The notes under the pieces are model-generated. The model worked only from the letters and a program-made list of their open reading frames with translations, made no database searches and was not told where the DNA came from. DNA of 64,000 bases from the NCBI GenBank assembly GCA_013397455.1, contig VYZB01000520.1:547615-611614 (forward strand), written 5' to 3'. Shown here one piece after another: positions 59,032 through 64,000 of the stretch. Both the position numbers and the translations under genes were made by a program. Position 1 is the first letter of the stretch, and the number at the start of each line of letters is the position of its first letter. Source of the DNA: Crotophaga sulcirostris. Lineage: Eukaryota > Chordata > Aves > Cuculiformes > Crotophagidae.

Positions 59032-62000
59032 TATAATAGAGTAAAAAATTGTTGCTAGAGATTTGGATTTTCATGTTTCTTTTTTTTTCTAATCTTTCTA
59101 GATAATGTTTTTCTCTACACAATAAGTGAAGAAAAAGTTATTTTATGCTTCATTAGGTTGGGTGGCATATTCTTCTGAGATCCAGTGGTCAGCAGTATTT
59201 TCAGAAAATTGTGTGTTACACTTGACTGCATTTTACAGGAGATTATAGAACAAGTAACTGTAGAATATGACAGGTCTAATTATGAATATATTGACAAAAT
59301 TTCTTTTCTGTTCATATGCCAGTTATAAACAGGCCTTGATGTCTCTGTATTTATTTGATATTCATAAGTATTTGCCAAATACCTTGGATAAATGATACAC
59401 TGATTTGTTGGTATCTACTTGTTCTGCGTGTTTATGATTGATCACCTAAGCCAGAGAATATTACTTCTAGTTCCCACTTTGAGAAATGTTTGAACCAATG
59501 AGCAAAACCCAGTGCTAGTTCTTGCCCTTGACAACATAGGATGTTTTCAAATGGAGTATATATATTTATGAAAAAAAATCTCCTTTTTTTGAATTTTATT
59601 GGTGTGCCCATTTTTCATAACACTTTTCATGTTGCCCTACTCTATGCAGAATCCTGCTGCTAAAACTTTAAATAACAATAAATTAAGGCAAATTAAGTAG
59701 TAAATATGAGATCATTTATTAATATCTCTTTCCAAATTTCAAATAATAAAATTCTGCAAAGATGCTAAGTACAATTATTTGCTATCTAAAAAACAAAGTA
59801 GAACTCTACAAGATGTCTTCTTCTTAAAACAATTACCAGTTACAAAACTCAGTATGCCTCATAACTGCAAGGAACACTTCTGGTTTGAATGTTTAAAGGC
59901 ACATTGTCTGGGCAAAAGACAGTAGCATTATACATCACTATGTTACCTACTGTCATTTGCCTTACAGAAATGCTAAAACAATATTGCCAAAAAGCTTGTG
60001 GCAGTTTGGAAATGTTTTGGTTCAATATTGGGATTAATCAACCATGTCCAATTTAAAGAAAATGGACTAGTTCAGAACAAGTAACTGGCTGATAGTTGGC
60101 AATGATTTAAAATAGTTTAATTTGCAATCTTATAAAACTGATCCAAGACAGTTATGTCTCCAGCCTTCACTGAAATAGTTTAATCTGTCATTTCAAGATG
60201 TCAGTGCTAGAGTTTTCCCTTACATTTTTGCCAAGGCCGTTTCCTCTTTAAGGATAGTGGAAGCATTATATTGAAATACAGTTTAAAAACAGGTTGTAAA
60301 ATTTTTTCAAGTTCTGAACATGGATGAAGCACTTGCAATTCGGTAGATTCATTCTTCCCTCAAGATGAGTGTGCTACATCACTGAGATTAAATATAGTTA
60401 AGCTGTCATGGTTCTTAGCTTATTGCTTTGTTTCTCTAAGTTCTAACTTCTACAGGTAGTCTTTAAAAATGAGTTAGCAAAGAGGGTCAGTAAGAAATCT
60501 GAGTCTACTGGAAAACATTTTAAAAGATCAGCTCTGACTGTTTTCATCATTACACCTTAATAACCTATAGAATGATAAAGAAATTAACTACTCCAACCAC
60601 ACAAATGCATGCAACTAGTCTCCACCTATCAAGGAAAAAGCAAAATCTTCTCTGCACCAGAAATAAAACTGATCCGTATATAAAATTCTTGAAAGGCATC
60701 AAAATGCTTACCCTATAGCAGAAAAAAAAATAAACAGAATTGTCTTCTATTTTTAAAGACAAAAGGATTACTTTATCATTGACTCAAATGACCTATATCC
60801 TTACTTTAACTTTGAAGCTTGACTTTTAAAAATGACCCTGCAGTTTGCTTATATGTTGGTGCAGTTCCCTGATTCTGTGTCATATTCTCATAGATTCTGC
60901 AGTTCTGAACAAGCAAATGCTCCTAGTTAGCATGAGAAATGTCTGGAAGCTTCTTCCAAAACCTACTGAGTCCAAAAGACGATGACATCTTGCTCTTAAG
61001 CAGCAATTTGGGCTCCACAAAATAATTCCACTGCTAGACAACTATTTTTTTAAAAAGCCCTCATCATTTTTACTGACCTGTAAAGCCCGTTCTGACTCTT
61101 TTTTATGTGTGCTTTTCCTTGGACATCCACGGCTGCCCCTGTTTCTGACACGAGTACTGTCTCTGGCCAGTGGGGAATGTGGACAACTAGCCAGGGCTTT
61201 CTTAGGCAACAGTCAAGATGCTGGTTGTGAGCTTTGCCTCCAACCTGTTTTTGCTCCACAGCAGCTCTCTGTTCATCTCCACTGGAACCTCTAAGCTGAA
61301 GATATGCAGAGTGGCTAGCAGACAGTAAAGCATTCAGAGAATGAGACAGAGAAGGCAGGTAGTATGGGATGCAAGAAGAGGTTAACCTCAAATACTTATA
61401 AGCAGGGCTCCTGCTTAACGCTCATGGAAAATAAATGCATGAGGACACTGCATTTGTTTTCCATTTGGCATTGTTCAGAGATTTTTCCTGTGTACTCTGG
61501 TCACAAGTTTCAAGTGCTCCTCTATAATGTTGACACCTAGAGGCAAGCCTTAAAAATGGGAGAATGAGCAAAGGGAATAAGAAGGGAGAAAGAAGGGATA
61601 GTCAAGGAGAAGAAGGGGAGAGGGAAGCTTCCCTTTCTCTGGAAACTGGGGCTTTTCTTCAGACCTTAAGTAACAGTTTCAATAAAACTTTAAGTCTTCA
61701 TGACAATTTATGAGTGAAAGCAATAACATAAAAATAGCTGTATTAAATTGACAAAAGTCTTGTTTCAGTATTTTATATTACCGATAATGAAACATTCAAT
61801 TGTAGCCATAGTTATTAAACATTCTTGATGGATGGAGACCCTAAAAGAATAAACTCTAAAAGGATGAACTGTGACGATTTTTCCCCAGTGCTTACAAGTC
61901 TTTCTTTTTAACATAACTTCATTTTAGCAATTAGAGTCAAAAGTGCTTATTAGCTGTTAAGTGATTCTGTTTGTCATTCTTTTCTCTATAATCTAGTTCT

Positions 62001-63790
62001 GGATAAAGCAGCACTTGTCAGAAGTATTTTAATAAGGACTTTTGAAACTGTTGTTGAAACAAACATTTGTATTAATAAAAACAAAATATAATAAAACAAG
62101 CCAATGGAATAGAAGCTAGTGAGATGAATATTTTATCCTCAAATGTCCTGTTTAAAAATAAACAGTGATATTTCTGTAATCCTCCTTCACTCAGCAGTAG
62201 CTAAAGCTTTCTGGATAAATCTTATTTTGTTGAAAGTTAGTAACATGATGCCTCGGGCCTCAGTTCTAGTTTGGTTTATCCACAAGAAATATGTAACCCA
62301 TGTTTACTTGAGCATTACAATAAAACAGACATGAGGCATATGTGGGGTAAAAGCCTAGATACACTGAAGAGAGAGTTGCCCCATTATTTACCGTATTTAC
62401 AAACCTACAATGTTTTGTTAATGCTGTGAAGCATTTATTAAACATTGAATCTGATTCACGATAAAATAGACACTAGCCATTATCAAATAGTTTATCATAT
62501 GTCTAGCTAATTGTATAACAATATCGATGCTTCTAAAAATTAAACAGTAAATCCCAGAAAAAATGCATACAAATTAAAGAGAAATTAAGTTGATCATTTT
62601 GTTTTAAAGTCATATTGGCTGTTTACTACTAAGAGACTTGAGGAGTTATGCAGTGGTCTGTAGGCTTTTAAAGGAAACCAAAAGTTGATAAAACTAATTC
62701 TGTCAGAGTAAGTTATGTACTGTGTGGATTCTCCATACTTGAAAGACCATTTATCCAAATGAAGAATCTTCCCATATTCAAGGGAATAAAGTAGTGAATG
62801 AACTTAATGTTAGAGCTGAATCTTGATGAATACCTTTATCAAAATTTGAATGTCAAAAGAATCATTTTAATTAGGTAATTTTACAAGTCTTGTCTGCTAC
62901 CGTAAGGACTGTTATCATGTATCCCAAAATAGGTCAGTATATTTGTCCAGATGACAAGTCAGTTTGTGAAAGCTGTAAAGCACCAGCTAGCATGCATATT
63001 TTGTGTGCCATTAAAACCAAGGCTTCTAGTGTCTGGTATGGGACAACACAAGGCCTGATGCTCACTCAAGGTCTGTTCTTGATACTGCGTCAGGACTGGG
63101 CCAGTATGTGCACTTGGGCATAGGCCCTACAAGTTCTTTTATGATCTGCCAGCTGGGATACCACCAAAGAATGCCAGGAAGAAAATGGTTAATGAAATAC
63201 CCTGCTTGATTCAAAAGAAGAAACATATCTTTTTCTCCAACACTATTTTTTCAATGATGAAGAAATCATTGGTCACTGCTCCCAAGATTTCCAAAGATCT
63301 CTCATGATAGTAACTTTGATTAGTACATGCTGTGGATATTTTAACTGAATAGCACCTTATTCCACAAAGGATAATACTTAAGTCAGCAGAAAATATGGAA
63401 TAAGATGTTGCTGTGAGAAACAGATGCCAGCATCTAGCCTCTGGTCCAAAGTAACATGTTTTAAAAAATATTTTTATGAGAAGAAGGGGTTGGTGAGAGA
63501 GAGTTGTTTAAACAGAAGACCTGCATTCCTTCCTCAAGAGCTATGCTCTGAGGGAGCAGTGGAGAAGATAGGTGGACAGAGTACAATGTTTCTGCCTCCT
63601 TGCAGAGTGGGAAACTAAGGAGAAGAGTCTCTGCAATTCCACCCAAGTGCTCAAACAGCCTCTGGAGATAAGGGATTACCCCTCCCTCATGTCAAGAGCA
63701 ATACAGCTCACCTTAGCCATCCTGTCTAACCAAGGCCATTGGGAGTAATGAAACTTTCAGCTTGCTGTCTTCCACTCAGCTTTCTAATTA
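59032..63790. other. Intergenic DNA, no gene recognised
   Basis: AT-rich, apart from a GC-richer patch at 61100-61300 that is open on both strands. A polypurine tract lies at 61556-61627. No gene or repeat family is identified. Confidence 0.6.
61556..61627 (+). repeat. Polypurine tract
   Basis: About 72 nt of G/A-rich sequence on the + strand with only a few pyrimidine interruptions (for example AAGAAGGGAGAAAGAAGGGA). Such tracts can form triplex or other non-B structures and are often length-variable. No function is shown. Confidence 0.7.
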
Positions 63791-64000
63791 CAGTATCACA
63801 GTATAACCAGGTTGGAAGAGACCTCCAAGATCATCAAGTCCAACCTATAAGCCAACCTATAAGCCAACACGAACACCACCTCATCATCTAAACCATGGCA
63901 CTCAGTGCCTCATCCAATCTTCCCTTAAACACTTCAAGGGTCGGCGACTCCACCACCACCCTGGGCAGCGCATTCCAGTGGCCAATCACCCTTTCAGTGT
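63791..64000 (-). mobile_element. CR1 LINE 3' end, antisense, continuing past the window
   Basis: The + strand starts with degenerate terminal repeats (CAGTATCACAGTATAACC) and GGTTGGAAGAGACCTCCAAG, then ATCATCAAGTCCAACC and CACTTCAAGGGTCGGCGACT, the reverse complement of a CR1 3' end. A 12 bp unit (CCTATAAGCCAA) is duplicated in tandem at about 63844-63867. The element is cut by the window end. Confidence 0.93.

Noticed and set aside
61050..61391. 113-codon - strand open frame
   Set aside because: The + strand is also open here (61109-61294), there are no clear splice sites, and no protein is recognised.

Overview
The window is vertebrate nuclear DNA: AT-rich, intron-dominated, with GT-AG splice sites and many CR1 LINE fragments. 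CR1 copies plus a roughly 1.1 kb ERV-type LTR of a kind I know from bird genomes point to a bird, probably a neoavian. That assignment is inference. No prokaryotic genes, CRISPR arrays or operons are present.

The one gene I can name is RALYL (RALY RNA-binding protein-like, hnRNP C/RALY family), on the + strand, of which only the 3' end lies here. Three coding exons join in phase: 5982-6095 (coiled coil), 10351-10529 (acidic tail) and 28415-28432 (last five codons and stop). Together they encode the last 103 residues, counting a first codon shared with an upstream exon. The RRM-bearing exons must lie upstream of position 1, because 1-5981 looks like intron. The 3' UTR probably ends near 28915 at an ATTAAA signal; a distal alternative AATAAA lies at 31517.

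Layout: 1-5981 is intron with an antisense CR1. 6096-10350 is intron with a sense CR1 tail. 10530-28414 is a 17.9 kb intron with an antisense solitary LTR (20330-21450) and two CR1 tails. From about 28916 to the end no protein-coding gene can be confidently named; this part holds six CR1 insertions (two over 800 bp, in opposite orientation), small inverted repeats and a polypurine tract.

The most interesting unexplained signals are: (1) two open segments on the - strand just downstream of RALYL (29667-30059), separated by a 99 bp GT-AG interval and joining in phase, with one in-frame stop, which may be a decayed unrecognised gene; (2) a terminal-exon-like block at 48770-48877 on the + strand; (3) a perfect 17 bp foldback at the 5' junction of a CR1 fragment at 48105-48145; (4) an inverted repeat enclosing degenerate telomere-like CCTAA units at 49632-49779. 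I found no clear case for a previously undescribed biological system. These are leads that need alignment or expression data.
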